Assembly: GCF_024372745.1 (NCBI RefSeq)
Contig: NZ_VOTZ01000010.1
Coordinates: forward strand, 1 to 64,000
From: Methanocalculus taiwanensis
Lineage (GTDB): Archaea > Halobacteriota > Methanomicrobia > Methanomicrobiales > Methanocorpusculaceae
Length of the DNA: 64,000 bases
Direction of reading: 5' to 3'
This document shows, in pieces, positions 34,710 to 42,878 of the stretch (its first letter is position 1; every line of letters starts with the position of its first letter). Both the position numbers and the translations under genes were made by a program. Under the pieces are notes generated by a model. The model was not told the origin of the DNA. It did not search any database and was given only the letters and a program-made list of their open reading frames with translations.

Positions 34710-35651
34710 TCACCTCGATGCAAGTGTTCTTACCAGGTCAAATTCTGTGATCATTCCGATGAGACGTGCATCTTCTGTCACAGGGAATGCCCCGATCCGC
34801 TTCTGCACCATCTCACGGGCAATATCATTGATACTCTTTTCAGGTGTTGTTGTCTGGAGAGATCCGGTCATGATTGATCGGATCGGCAGTGCCGTCACTT
34901 CGCTTACATCCCCGGACTGAATCTTCCGGAAGACTTCGCCTGAGCCGATATACTTCATAATGTCCGTCGCCGTCACGATACCAAAGAGGACATCGTCTGA
35001 GACGACCGGAAGCCTTCTGAAATGATATTTGTTCATCTGCTGTGCAACAGCGGCAATTGAGCAGTCCGGGTTTGTTACGCGGGGAGAGCCCGACATCACA
35101 TCCTCAACCGAAAGGAGGCTCTGGCCCTGGAAGAGTGCCTTTAAGAGGTCATGTTCGGTCACCATCCCGACAACCCCCGACTCATCATCGATGATAGGGG
35201 CTCCTCCATGCCGTTTGTTCACGATCAGGTCAATCGCATCTTCGATATCGTCATTCTCTCTGAGTGTCATCACCTGCTCGGTCATGATCGATCGCAGGCT
35301 TTCGTTGATTGCAGAGAGGAAATTGCCCTGATGCTTGTTCTTTACCAGATTGTACCGGTCGCCTCCACCCATAAAGTCCACGATATCCGATACAGTGATA
35401 ATTCCCCTGAGCTGACCGCTCCCGGCATCGGTGATCGGAAGCCTGCGGAATCCTTCTCTGGTCATCGTTGAGACACCGTCGCATATGCTCATAGTCGGAG
35501 GTACGCAGACGACATTTGTGGTAGAGATGGCCATGATCGCTCCTGTCCGCTCTGCGGGACGGGATTTAAATTCTATCGGCCCACGATTCAACTTTCCCTG
35601 CATCATAAGGTGACGTTCACCTTTGTTCTGGCCTGCATTTTTCTCGTGCAT
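34710..35651 (-). CDS. Four-CBS-domain protein (cluster gene 3)
   Basis: A 313-aa protein. A basic N-terminal stretch of about 37 residues precedes CBS motifs near 42-97, 118-170, 180-235 and 255-311. Signatures include GIITVSDIVDFMGGG, GMVTEHDLL and GIVTATDIM. An alternative start at residue 16 or 17 has aaaggtga ahead of it, so the N-terminal tail may be shorter. Ligand and partner are not known. Confidence 0.88.
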   Translation of the reverse strand: MHEKNAGQNKGERHLMMQGKLNRGPIEFKSRPAERTGAIMAISTTNVVCVPPTMSICDGVSTMTREGFRRLPITDAGSGQLRGIITVSDIVDFMGGGDRYNLVKNKHQGNFLSAINESLRSIMTEQVMTLRENDDIEDAIDLIVNKRHGGAPIIDDESGVVGMVTEHDLLKALFQGQSLLSVEDVMSGSPRVTNPDCSIAAVAQQMNKYHFRRLPVVSDDVLFGIVTATDIMKYIGSGEVFRKIQSGDVSEVTALPIRSIMTGSLQTTTPEKSINDIAREMVQKRIGAFPVTEDARLIGMITEFDLVRTLASR

Positions 35652-35665
35652 GCTGATCCCTTTGG

Positions 35666-36418
35666 TTATTTTACAAGGTTCTTCAGGACGTCATGGCGAT
35701 CCAGAATGCCGATGACATCTCCGTCATCAACAACCGGGATACGGCTGACATCATGAGCAACAAGGATTCCTGCTGCATCCGATACTCTGGCATCAGGTGT
35801 CGTCGAAATGACTGGAGTTGTCATTACGCGGGAGATGCTGGTTCTGGTACTGTTACCAAGTGATTGCCTGATTGAGCCATTCTCAATGAGGTCACGCCGG
35901 GATACGATCCCGATCAGTTTCCTCCTGGATATAACAGGGAGGGATGTATACCCGCTCTCGACGATCCTCGAGTATACTTTCTGGATGCTCTCATCTGATT
36001 CGGAACAGATTACGTTTCTTGTCATTACATCAGCAACTATCCCGGTGATCTCATGGCGTGAAACCAGGACAGGAAAGAGATCACGAAATAGTATGACTCC
36101 GATAAACGTTCCATTCTCTCTCAGAACAGCGGAACTATCCGTTCCTGCCCTGAAAATAATTGAACCAACTTCCTCAAGGGTTGTTTCGAGACATACCGAT
36201 GGTGCGTCACGGATAAACCCGGAGATGGTCACGTTCGATCGGGTGTCGGTCACCTTCAGGACATCGGTAATATCGATCATCCCGGTGAGGTTTCCCTTCT
36301 CATCGGTGATATATATCTCGCGATATATGTCATCGCGGAGAATCTGACGGGCACGGGTGACGTACTCGTCTTTTTGAAGGGTGGTGACCTCGATCAAGAG
36401 ATCGCGGGAGACTTTCAT
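35666..36418 (-). CDS. Four-CBS-domain protein (cluster gene 2)
   Basis: A 250-aa protein with CBS motifs near 12-57, 64-118, 128-180 and 195-250. Signatures include GMIDITDVLKVTD, DVMTRNVIC, GIVSRRDLIENG and GILDRHDVL. It overlaps cluster gene 1 by four bases. The second motif is less regular, with EEVGSIIFRAG. It contains only sensor-type domains. Confidence 0.9.
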   Translation of the reverse strand: MKVSRDLLIEVTTLQKDEYVTRARQILRDDIYREIYITDEKGNLTGMIDITDVLKVTDTRSNVTISGFIRDAPSVCLETTLEEVGSIIFRAGTDSSAVLRENGTFIGVILFRDLFPVLVSRHEITGIVADVMTRNVICSESDESIQKVYSRIVESGYTSLPVISRRKLIGIVSRRDLIENGSIRQSLGNSTRTSISRVMTTPVISTTPDARVSDAAGILVAHDVSRIPVVDDGDVIGILDRHDVLKNLVK

Positions 36419-36978
36419 TGAATTGACTCCTCATCACGGCATACAGGGCAGATATTCTGGTTGTCGAGATACATGAGATCGTCTGACATACTCCCGCACC
36501 TGTCGCATATGCCGGCGTGGTAGTCGTTCATGCGGTTAATGACGATTAAATCGTTCATAATCTCATTGATCTCATTTGCAACACTGAGAATGTCCCGAAC
36601 GGTAATGATCCCGATGACTTTGGTCTCTGCATTTACTACCGGAAGCCTCCGGACCCGGTGCTTCACCATCATCCGTGCAGCATCAGCAATCGCGGCATCT
36701 GAATCAATCGTGATCAGCGGTGTGCTCATCACTTCCTTGACGTATACCTCTCCTGGCTTTCTGTCCTTGGCCATAACCTTGCAGTTGAAGTCCTCTTCAG
36801 TAACAATGCCAATCGGCAGATTGTTCTGCAGCACGATACAACTCCCGACCTCATCACGGCACATTGAACGTGCCGCTTCGGCTGTAGTTTCATTTGCATC
36901 GATTGTGGTCGGATTGAGTTTCATCACCTCCCGTACCGGGACGCGTGTTTCGAAGTCCATGTTGTCATTCTTTCTCAT
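36415..36978 (-). CDS. Two-CBS-domain protein with C-terminal zinc ribbon (cluster gene 1)
   Basis: A 187-aa protein and the first gene of the CBS cluster. Two CBS motifs (about 15-70 and 80-135) are followed by a zinc ribbon near 158-187 with CDRCGS and CPVCRD. ATG 36978 is chosen because gggaggtga precedes it; a longer frame to 37020 is less likely. The zinc ribbon may link the sensor to RNA polymerase or nucleic acid. The TATA box is at 37039-37048. Confidence 0.88.
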   Translation of the reverse strand: MRKNDNMDFETRVPVREVMKLNPTTIDANETTAEAARSMCRDEVGSCIVLQNNLPIGIVTEEDFNCKVMAKDRKPGEVYVKEVMSTPLITIDSDAAIADAARMMVKHRVRRLPVVNAETKVIGIITVRDILSVANEINEIMNDLIVINRMNDYHAGICDRCGSMSDDLMYLDNQNICPVCRDEESIQ

Positions 36979-37038
36979 CTGTGTTTCACCTCCCTCTTCT
37001 GCTCTCTTAACTGATGACACATCTACTATGCCATGCCC

Positions 37039-37048
37039 ATATTAAAAG
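37039..37048 (-). promoter_or_regulatory. TATA box of the CBS cluster
   Basis: cttttaatat on the minus strand, about 65 bases before ATG 36978. It predicts a leader of about 40 bases carrying the strong ribosome binding site. This is the only convincing promoter seen for all five genes. Confidence 0.5.
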
Positions 37049-37201
37049 ATTCGTAATCCAGACCTGACGTTATATTCGCAATAAAAAGGCTCTCTTAAAA
37101 GGAACCGGTTTTACATTAGGTGGGTAGTATTATTAGGAATCGGGAGAAGAGTACAGGTACCATGGCAGATAGAGAAACTGCCTGTGTTCAGGGGATGACA
37201 G

Positions 37202-37843
37202 ATGAGTATGTTTACTCGTGCAAAAAGAAGACTAAGTAAGTTTTTTCAGACAATATTCCGGAGAAAGCGCTCCAGGATAGGTATCTATGGTCCGCCGAAT
37301 GCGGGGAAGACCACACTGGCAAACCGAATCGTTCGTGACTGTTCTGGTGATGCAATAGGTCCTGTTTCTGAGATTCCGCATGAAACACGCCGGGCACGAA
37401 GAAGAGAAGGTGTTACGATCACCGGGGCAAATGGCAATACCCTCCTGCTGGATATCGTCGATACTCCCGGGGTAACAACCAAGATAGATTACCATGAGTT
37501 CCTTGAGTATGGTCTTGAGCAGGATGAGGCGATCTCCCGTGCCCGTGAGGCGACTGAGGGTGTTGCCGAGGCGATGCACTGGCTCAGGGAGGATATCCAT
37601 GGTGTTATTTATGTGATGGACAGTACGCTTGATCCCTTTATGCAGGTGAATATCATGATGGTCGGTATCATCGAGAGCAGAAATCTCCCGGTGGTTATTG
37701 TGGCAAATAAGACTGATCTGCCCGATGCCGCACCCTCTCGTATCAAGAGTGCATTCCCCCAGCACCCGGTTATCTCCGTTTCCGGGCTTGAAGGGACAAA
37801 TATGGAAGAGCTCTATGATATGATGACCGAACATTTCGGGTGA
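37202..37843 (+). CDS. Era-like GTPase
   Basis: A 213-aa P-loop GTPase. G1 is GIYGPPNAGKTT near residues 27-38, G3 is DTPGV, G4 is VANKTD and G5 is VSGLEG. A basic N-terminus (FTRAKRRLSKFFQTIFRRKR) of 25 residues precedes the domain and may bind RNA or membrane. Archaea commonly group this GTPase with DUF2073 and a zinc-ribbon protein, as here. A role in ribosome or RNA work is plausible from Era relatives, but no KH domain is present. Confidence 0.88.
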   Translation: MSMFTRAKRRLSKFFQTIFRRKRSRIGIYGPPNAGKTTLANRIVRDCSGDAIGPVSEIPHETRRARRREGVTITGANGNTLLLDIVDTPGVTTKIDYHEFLEYGLEQDEAISRAREATEGVAEAMHWLREDIHGVIYVMDSTLDPFMQVNIMMVGIIESRNLPVVIVANKTDLPDAAPSRIKSAFPQHPVISVSGLEGTNMEELYDMMTEHFG

Positions 37844-37848
37844 TCTCA

Positions 37849-38229
37849 ATGATACAGGGAGTACAGATAGAACTCATCTCTGCTGACCGTCTTTCAAACC
37901 TGACAACGATGGAGAAGATCCGGACGATCCTCGATTCGGTGATGCTTGGAAATATTGTTGTCCTTGAGCATGGCCTGACGCCGGATGAACAGAGCCGGCT
38001 CATTGAGGTGACCATGATGGAGATCCGGCCTGGTGGCTTTTCAGGGATCGAGATGGAGACATATCCGGGAAAAGAGGCCGAATCAGGTGGTATATTCGGC
38101 CGGCTATTTATGGGTAAGAAACCCCGGCAGGGGAGAATGACTGTGATTGGCCCTGCTGGGCAGTTGAAGATGCTAAAGATAGAGCGTGACCGGCTGGTTG
38201 CCTGGGCGTCGCTTTCGTCGGGAGGATAA
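37849..38229 (+). CDS. DUF2073 family protein
   Basis: A 126-aa protein of the archaeal DUF2073 type, with LISADRLSNLTTMEKIRTIL (N-terminal) and TVIGPAGQLKMLKIERDRLV near the end. I use ATG 37849, with gggtgat before it; a GTG at 37840 overlaps the GTPase stop. No catalytic motif is seen. The fixed neighbourhood with the GTPase suggests a complex or shared pathway. Confidence 0.82.
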   Translation: MIQGVQIELISADRLSNLTTMEKIRTILDSVMLGNIVVLEHGLTPDEQSRLIEVTMMEIRPGGFSGIEMETYPGKEAESGGIFGRLFMGKKPRQGRMTVIGPAGQLKMLKIERDRLVAWASLSSGG

Positions 38230-38237
38230 GCGGTACC

Positions 38238-38630
38238 ATGCCTCACAAATGTACTCAGTGTGGCCGTGAGTTTCGGGATGGATCGACCGAGATCCTGAGG
38301 GGATGTCCAAGCTGTAGCGGAAAGAAGTTCTTTTACGTCAGCGAGAGGGTGAGGCATAAGGATGTCCTTGAGGAGAAGAGTACTCAGGAGATCGCAGAAG
38401 AGACAAATGAACCGATCCTTGAGGTTAAAACTCCCGGGAAACCACATGCGGATATGTATGATCGGGTGGAGAGCGTCAGGATTGTCGGTCCCGGGAGCTA
38501 CGAGCTTAATATTGAGAAACTTGCCAGAAGCGATGAGCGGGTCATTGGTGTCGGGAAGGATGGGAGCTATGTTGTTGATCTCATCTCGATGTCAAAAACT
38601 CGGGCTAAAAAAGGGAAAATTAAAAAATAA
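38238..38630 (+). CDS. Zinc-ribbon protein (DUF2072-type)
   Basis: A 130-aa protein with an N-terminal zinc ribbon made of CTQCGREF and CPSCSGKKF, a charged middle, and a C-terminal domain around RIVGPGSYELNIEKLA. The last residues are very basic (TRAKKGKIKK). It follows DUF2073 by eight bases and completes the GTPase cluster. It probably binds RNA or protein; function is not established. Confidence 0.85.
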   Translation: MPHKCTQCGREFRDGSTEILRGCPSCSGKKFFYVSERVRHKDVLEEKSTQEIAEETNEPILEVKTPGKPHADMYDRVESVRIVGPGSYELNIEKLARSDERVIGVGKDGSYVVDLISMSKTRAKKGKIKK

Positions 38631-38700
38631 ATATCCTCAATAATTGCTCTATATCTCATTTTAGCTTTTATTTAAGGTTATTTTCCCTATCTTCACGAAA

Positions 38701-38709
38701 CTATAAATA
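38701..38709 (+). promoter_or_regulatory. TATA box of the KamA-type gene
   Basis: ctataaata is a strong archaeal TATA box. It predicts a start near 38735, giving a leader of about 125 bases ahead of ATG 38861. Confidence 0.6.
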
Positions 38710-38734
38710 CTATAGCCTACTACTGGTAATTGGA

Positions 38735-38860
38735 TTTCTCATAGGTTGGCTGGCCACCTGACAGCAGGTGCATTCTCTTTGTATGCCCTTACCGGGGTGA
38801 GTCATTTCTGCCTGTACCGTCTTCTGGTACAGAAGGATACCCTTCACGGAGGTGATTTGT
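38735..38860 (+). promoter_or_regulatory. Structured leader of the KamA-type gene, possible riboswitch
   Basis: Two perfect hairpins are seen: cacctg/caggtg with loop acag (38755-38770) and tgtacc/ggtaca with a 7-base loop (38813-38831). The first arm, cacct at 38755-38759, can also pair with aggtg inside the ribosome binding site ggaggtga (38848-38855). Two exclusive pairings of this kind are typical of a translational switch. No known riboswitch class is recognised. Confidence 0.4.
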
Positions 38861-40030
38861 ATGACAACACGCTACATTACATCGGTTTCCCGGATTCCGA
38901 AACTTTCGGCAGAGGAGAAGAACGAAATCGGCCAGGTAGAACACTGGTTCTCGTTCAAGGCGAGCGAATATTACCTGAGCCTCATTGACTGGTCAGATCC
39001 ATTTGATCCGATCAGGAGGCTGATCATCCCTGATCCTGGTGAAATCGAGGAGGAGGATGGAGATATGGATCCCTCGGGCGAGTCTACATACACCGTTGCC
39101 TCCGGACTCCAGCATAAATATGCACGAACAGGGCTTCTGCTCGTCTCGGATCAGTGTGGAGGGCTCTGCCGGTACTGCTTCAGGAAACGCTTATTTGTGG
39201 AAGGTGCAGACGAGGTCTCCCCGGATGTCACTGAAGGGATCAGGTATATCCGGAAACATCCCGAAGTGACAAATGTCCTCCTCACCGGTGGTGACCCCCT
39301 GATGCTCCCGACAACACAACTGAGGGAGATCATCGAGGAGATCCGGAGAATCGATCACGTCCAAATCATACGGATTGGGAGTAAGATGCCTGCATATAAT
39401 CCGATGAGGATCTCAGAGGATAAGGAGCTTCTTGCTCTCCTGAAGCAATATAGCCTTCCAGAGAAGCGGATCTACCTGATGAGTCAGTTCACCCATCCGC
39501 GTGAGATCACCTCTGAAGCGGAAAAGGCGATCAATGCTCTCCTCTCAGCAGGTGTGATGGTACTCAACCAGACCCCGATCCTTCGTGGAATAAATGATTC
39601 GAGTGAAGTGCTTGCAGAACTCTTCCAGAAACTTTCATTTATGGGTGTTTCTCCCTATTATATCTTCCAGTGCCGCCCGACACATGGAAACCACATTTAT
39701 GCAGTTCCTATCGAGGAGAGCTACCGGATATTTGAAGAGGCACGTTCCACAGTGTCGGGTATTGCCAAACGTGCACGGTTTGTGATGTCGCATGCCACCG
39801 GTAAGATCGAAATTACTGCATGCACAAAAGAGTATGTGGTGATGAAATACCACCAGGCAGCAGATCCCGAAGAGATGGGAAAGGTCGTCGTCTGCCGGAG
39901 AAACCCCTCGGCATACTGGTTTGATGATTATGTATCGATTGTCGACGAGTGCCTCCTCTCCTCAGTGGATGACCGCCGCAATGATCTGATGGCCAGCGCA
40001 CCGCCGGAAGCAGACACGCTCTCGGAGTGA
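38861..40030 (+). CDS. KamA family radical SAM protein (lysine 2,3-aminomutase-like)
   Basis: A 389-aa radical SAM enzyme of the lysine aminomutase family. The iron-sulfur motif is in SDQCGGLCRYCFRK near residues 97-109, followed by TNVLLTGGDPLMLP and the barrel strand MSQFTHPREI. Such enzymes move the amino group of lysine to the beta position; methanogens use beta-lysine as an osmolyte precursor. No acetyltransferase partner (ablB) is adjacent, so another substrate is possible. ATG 38861 is chosen over a GTG at 38852, which lies inside the ribosome binding site. Confidence 0.85.
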   Translation: MTTRYITSVSRIPKLSAEEKNEIGQVEHWFSFKASEYYLSLIDWSDPFDPIRRLIIPDPGEIEEEDGDMDPSGESTYTVASGLQHKYARTGLLLVSDQCGGLCRYCFRKRLFVEGADEVSPDVTEGIRYIRKHPEVTNVLLTGGDPLMLPTTQLREIIEEIRRIDHVQIIRIGSKMPAYNPMRISEDKELLALLKQYSLPEKRIYLMSQFTHPREITSEAEKAINALLSAGVMVLNQTPILRGINDSSEVLAELFQKLSFMGVSPYYIFQCRPTHGNHIYAVPIEESYRIFEEARSTVSGIAKRARFVMSHATGKIEITACTKEYVVMKYHQAADPEEMGKVVVCRRNPSAYWFDDYVSIVDECLLSSVDDRRNDLMASAPPEADTLSE

Positions 40031-40051
40031 GATTCCCTCTCCCTCCGATAC

Positions 40052-40060
40052 TCTTAAAGT
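40052..40060 (+). promoter_or_regulatory. TATA-like element upstream of the structured RNA and rps15
   Basis: tcttaaagt lies about 25-30 bases before the first hairpin of the structured segment at 40083, predicting a start near 40082. Confidence 0.4.
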
Positions 40061-40082
40061 CTTACCTGTTCTATTCTATACT

Positions 40083-40235
40083 GCACATTATGTGCTGGCT
40101 GAGGTAAGTCCGACGTGCTCTATGGCACTGCCCGTGAAGGGGGCTTGGGATTACGGCGAGTCAGTTTCGGCTCTTTTCGTGACTTACAGTGAATGGCAGC
40201 TGCCAGACACTTCCTGCAAAAGACTGCGGGCAGCT
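40083..40235 (+). ncRNA. Structured RNA before rps15 (leader or small RNA)
   Basis: The 225-base gap before S15 holds dense pairing. Hairpin gcaca/tgtgc lies at 40083-40095, long stem gtaagtc/gacttac at 40104-40110 with 40181-40187, inner hairpins gtgc/gcac (40115-40128) and ccc/ggg, and stem agctgcc/ggcagct at 40198-40204 with 40229-40235. It may be an S15 autoregulatory leader, as known in bacteria, or an independent small RNA processed from the transcript. No known family is matched. Confidence 0.45.
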
Positions 40236-40255
40236 AAATAACTAACGAGGTACAC

Positions 40256-40714
40256 ATGGCACGAATGCATGCACGACGGAGAGGATCGTCGGGTTCTGTC
40301 CGTCCTTATAGAACGGATGCTCCACAATGGTCCAACACCGATCTCGCAGAGATCGAGAAGCTTATTGTCGGGATGAAGAAGGAGGGCCTCTCTTCCTCTG
40401 TCATCGGGATGACACTCCGGGACAAGTACGGTGTCCCTGATATCAAACTGGTGACTGGAAAGCGGATTGGAACTATCCTGAAGGAGAATGATCTTGTATC
40501 GGAGATTCCAGAAGATCTTCGAAACCTGATGCAGAAGGCGCTTGGGATGAGGAAACATCTCTCCGAGAACAAGAAGGATATCCACAATAAGCGCCAGCTC
40601 CAGCTGACCGAGTCAAAGGTCAGAAGGCTGGTCAAGTACTACGTAAAATCAGGAAAACTTCCGAAGGGATGGACATACAAACCGGAGACCGCAGAGATTC
40701 TCCTTTCACGATAG
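40256..40714 (+). CDS. rps15: Ribosomal protein uS15
   Basis: Archaeal/eukaryotic-type S15, 152 aa. The N-terminal extension MARMHARRRGSSGS and the core LTESKVRRLVKYYVKSGKLP are conserved. It binds the central domain of 16S rRNA. gaggt at 40247 is its ribosome binding site. It is followed three bases later by the RecJ-like gene; the order S15-RecJ-Pcc1-S3Ae is common in euryarchaea. Confidence 0.97.
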   Translation: MARMHARRRGSSGSVRPYRTDAPQWSNTDLAEIEKLIVGMKKEGLSSSVIGMTLRDKYGVPDIKLVTGKRIGTILKENDLVSEIPEDLRNLMQKALGMRKHLSENKKDIHNKRQLQLTESKVRRLVKYYVKSGKLPKGWTYKPETAEILLSR

Positions 40715-40717
40715 ATT

Positions 40718-41932
40718 ATGCCGCTTACGCCGTCAACAGAACTGCTTGCGCAGCACCTTAAGTCCGCGGGTTTCGTGGAGGTCTATGCCCACCACGATGT
40801 CGATGGAATAGCAGCTGCGTCTCTTCTCTGTACGGCGTTATCCAGAATTCAGGTTCCATTTCACCTTCATATCCGTTCAACAATCAGAACAGAGATGATC
40901 CCAACCGACTGCCCGGTCCTGCTCTGTGATTTCGGGTCATCACTCTCCGATCTCCCCTCATCAGTGATGGTCATCGATCATCATATCCCATCATTTACAG
41001 GAGAGTTCCATGTCAATCCGAGGCTTTATGGCATTGATGGAGATCGGGAACTCTCTACATCGGGAGCCGCATACTATGTCGCCCGTGAGCTTGGGGATAA
41101 CCGCGATTGTGCGGGTCTTGCAGTCCTCGGGGCAATCGGGGATCGCCAGGAGTTCAGAGGTGCAAACCGCGAGATTGTGAATGAAGGAATCGGAAACGGA
41201 GTGATATCAACAAAACCAGGCTTTATGCCCACAGGCAGAACCCTCTACGATAGCCTCTTCCTCGCAACAGATCCATATCTCCCCGGTATATCCGGCACAG
41301 AATCCGTCTGCAGGGATCTTGCCGGGAATAAAGATCCGGATATTTCCCAACAGGAAGATTCACTCTTCCTCTCAAGGCTGGTGCTCGGGGTAAATGATGA
41401 GGCATCAGCCGAGGCACTCCAGAGGCTTGTTGCTGACAGCTACCACCTGGAGCGTGAAGTAATTCCCTGGGCTCCGGCGATGGCAGCAGTTATTGATGCC
41501 TGCGGAAAGTCCGGGCATGGTGGTCTTGCCGTATCCCTCTGTATGGGTGATCCTGCAGGAATTGAGGAGGCATGGTCTCTCTTCTCAGCGTTTAGACAGA
41601 GGATTATTTCTGGTATGGATTCGACAGAGCAGATCGAACCGGGCTGGTACCGGGTTGACGATTTAGCTGTTGCTTCTGATATCGCAGATCTCCTCTCAAC
41701 CGATCTCACCCAGTCATCCCCGGTCTTTGTTATCACAGAAGACGATGATTTCTGCTCTGTTTCTGCTAGAACGCCGCCGGGATGTGACCTGAATCTTGAC
41801 AGGATTGTCAGGACCGCTGCGACTGCCGTCGGAGGCAGCGGCGGGGGCCATATCAGGAGGGCTGGAGCAACGATACCGGCAGGGAAAGATGTTCTCTTCA
41901 GGCAGGCAGTTATTGAGGCGATCTCAGCATGA
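40718..41932 (+). CDS. DHH phosphoesterase, archaeal RecJ-like
   Basis: A 404-aa DHH/DHHA1 protein. Metal-binding motifs are AHHDVDGIAAASLL near residue 24, LCDFGSS, VIDHHIPS near 88, and the C-terminal DHHA1 loop GGSGGGHIRRAGA. Archaeal RecJ-like proteins are single-strand nucleases; some join the replicative helicase as the GINS-associated nuclease, a counterpart of Cdc45. The motifs look intact, so nuclease activity is expected. Stop overlaps the pcc1 start by four bases. Confidence 0.88.
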   Translation: MPLTPSTELLAQHLKSAGFVEVYAHHDVDGIAAASLLCTALSRIQVPFHLHIRSTIRTEMIPTDCPVLLCDFGSSLSDLPSSVMVIDHHIPSFTGEFHVNPRLYGIDGDRELSTSGAAYYVARELGDNRDCAGLAVLGAIGDRQEFRGANREIVNEGIGNGVISTKPGFMPTGRTLYDSLFLATDPYLPGISGTESVCRDLAGNKDPDISQQEDSLFLSRLVLGVNDEASAEALQRLVADSYHLEREVIPWAPAMAAVIDACGKSGHGGLAVSLCMGDPAGIEEAWSLFSAFRQRIISGMDSTEQIEPGWYRVDDLAVASDIADLLSTDLTQSSPVFVITEDDDFCSVSARTPPGCDLNLDRIVRTAATAVGGSGGGHIRRAGATIPAGKDVLFRQAVIEAISA

Positions 41933-42189
41933 TTATCGATACAGGCAGGATCAGGTCATACCATGCATCACCAGAATGTGTTGCAGCGAGTCTCTCCCCC
42001 GATAATCTCCAGGATATGGAGATGCATGTCGCTTCAGGGTATGTTGAGATGGTGATCCACGGGAAGCCGGTTGGCTCGGTACTTGCGACTGTGGATGATT
42101 ATCTGATGAACCTCTCGATTGCGGATACACTCTGTTGTGAGAATGGTGAAAGAAAGGAACAAAAAAAAGGCATTGATCTAAACAAATGA
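41929..42189 (+). CDS. pcc1: KEOPS complex subunit Pcc1
   Basis: An 86-aa Pcc1-type subunit, which dimerises the KEOPS complex that makes t6A37 on tRNA. Core helices include SPDNLQDMEMHV and VLATVDDYLMNLSIAD, ending in the typical SIADTL. It overlaps the RecJ-like gene by four bases. The Kae1-Bud32 subunits are not in this window. Confidence 0.85.
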   Translation: MIIDTGRIRSYHASPECVAASLSPDNLQDMEMHVASGYVEMVIHGKPVGSVLATVDDYLMNLSIADTLCCENGERKEQKKGIDLNK

Positions 42190-42204
42190 AAATCAGGTGA
42201 TACG

Positions 42205-42819
42205 ATGGCAAAAAAGAAACAGATTGGACGAAGGGTCGAAGGCTGGAAGGCAAAGAGCTGGTACAAGGTCTATACCCCTGAGGTCTTTGGCAAAGTATAT
42301 ATCGGGGATATTGTTTCAGCAGATCCCGCAAACATGATCGGTCGCGTCATGCAGGTCTCACTCGGTGAGATTGCACAGGACTACTCCAAACAGTACATCA
42401 AGATGCTGTTTCGGATCAATAACGTTGCAGGCGATGCAGCCTACACCGAGTTTATCGGCCATGAGGTAACCCGTGATTATATCCGTTCACATGTGAAGCG
42501 GCGGACATCACGAATAGATGCCACTGTGACGAAGAAGGTCCAGGGGGGCCGTGAGATCCAGGTGACACTCACCTGCTTCACGCTGAACCGGGCAAATCTT
42601 TCGCATATCCATTCGATCCGTGCAAAGATGGTTGAGGTTGTCTCCCGCCTTGCTACCGAGATGGATTATGATACCTTTGCAAAGGCAGCGGTCAATGGCG
42701 ATATCTCACGCGAGATCTTTAAAGAGTCGCGCACAATCTTCCCGATTCGCAGAATCGACGTGATAAAATCCGAAGCGGTCAGGACTGCAGCTGAGAAGGC
42801 TGCAGCAATCGCCGCATAA
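42205..42819 (+). CDS. rps3ae: Ribosomal protein eS1 (S3Ae)
   Basis: A 204-aa archaeal/eukaryotic small-subunit protein. Start RRVEGWKAKSWYKVYTP and the core RVMQVSLGEIAQDYSK and DGFRT-like regions, plus MVEVVSRLATEMDYDTFAK, support it. It is last in the S15-RecJ-Pcc1-S3Ae unit. Confidence 0.96.
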   Translation: MAKKKQIGRRVEGWKAKSWYKVYTPEVFGKVYIGDIVSADPANMIGRVMQVSLGEIAQDYSKQYIKMLFRINNVAGDAAYTEFIGHEVTRDYIRSHVKRRTSRIDATVTKKVQGGREIQVTLTCFTLNRANLSHIHSIRAKMVEVVSRLATEMDYDTFAKAAVNGDISREIFKESRTIFPIRRIDVIKSEAVRTAAEKAAAIAA

Positions 42820-42878
42820 TTTTTTTTGTTCCTCAAAGGGACATACTCATAACATATTGAGGTGTATCTCTATGCAGG

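Noticed and set aside
37162-37239. Upstream short reading frame of 25 codons overlapping the Era-like GTPase start
   Set aside because: It has no ribosome binding site of its own and no recognisable protein features, so chance is likelier.
40083-40190. H/ACA-type guide RNA
   Set aside because: An aca occurs after the long stem, but it overlaps the stem end and no clear kink-turn or guide pocket could be placed.
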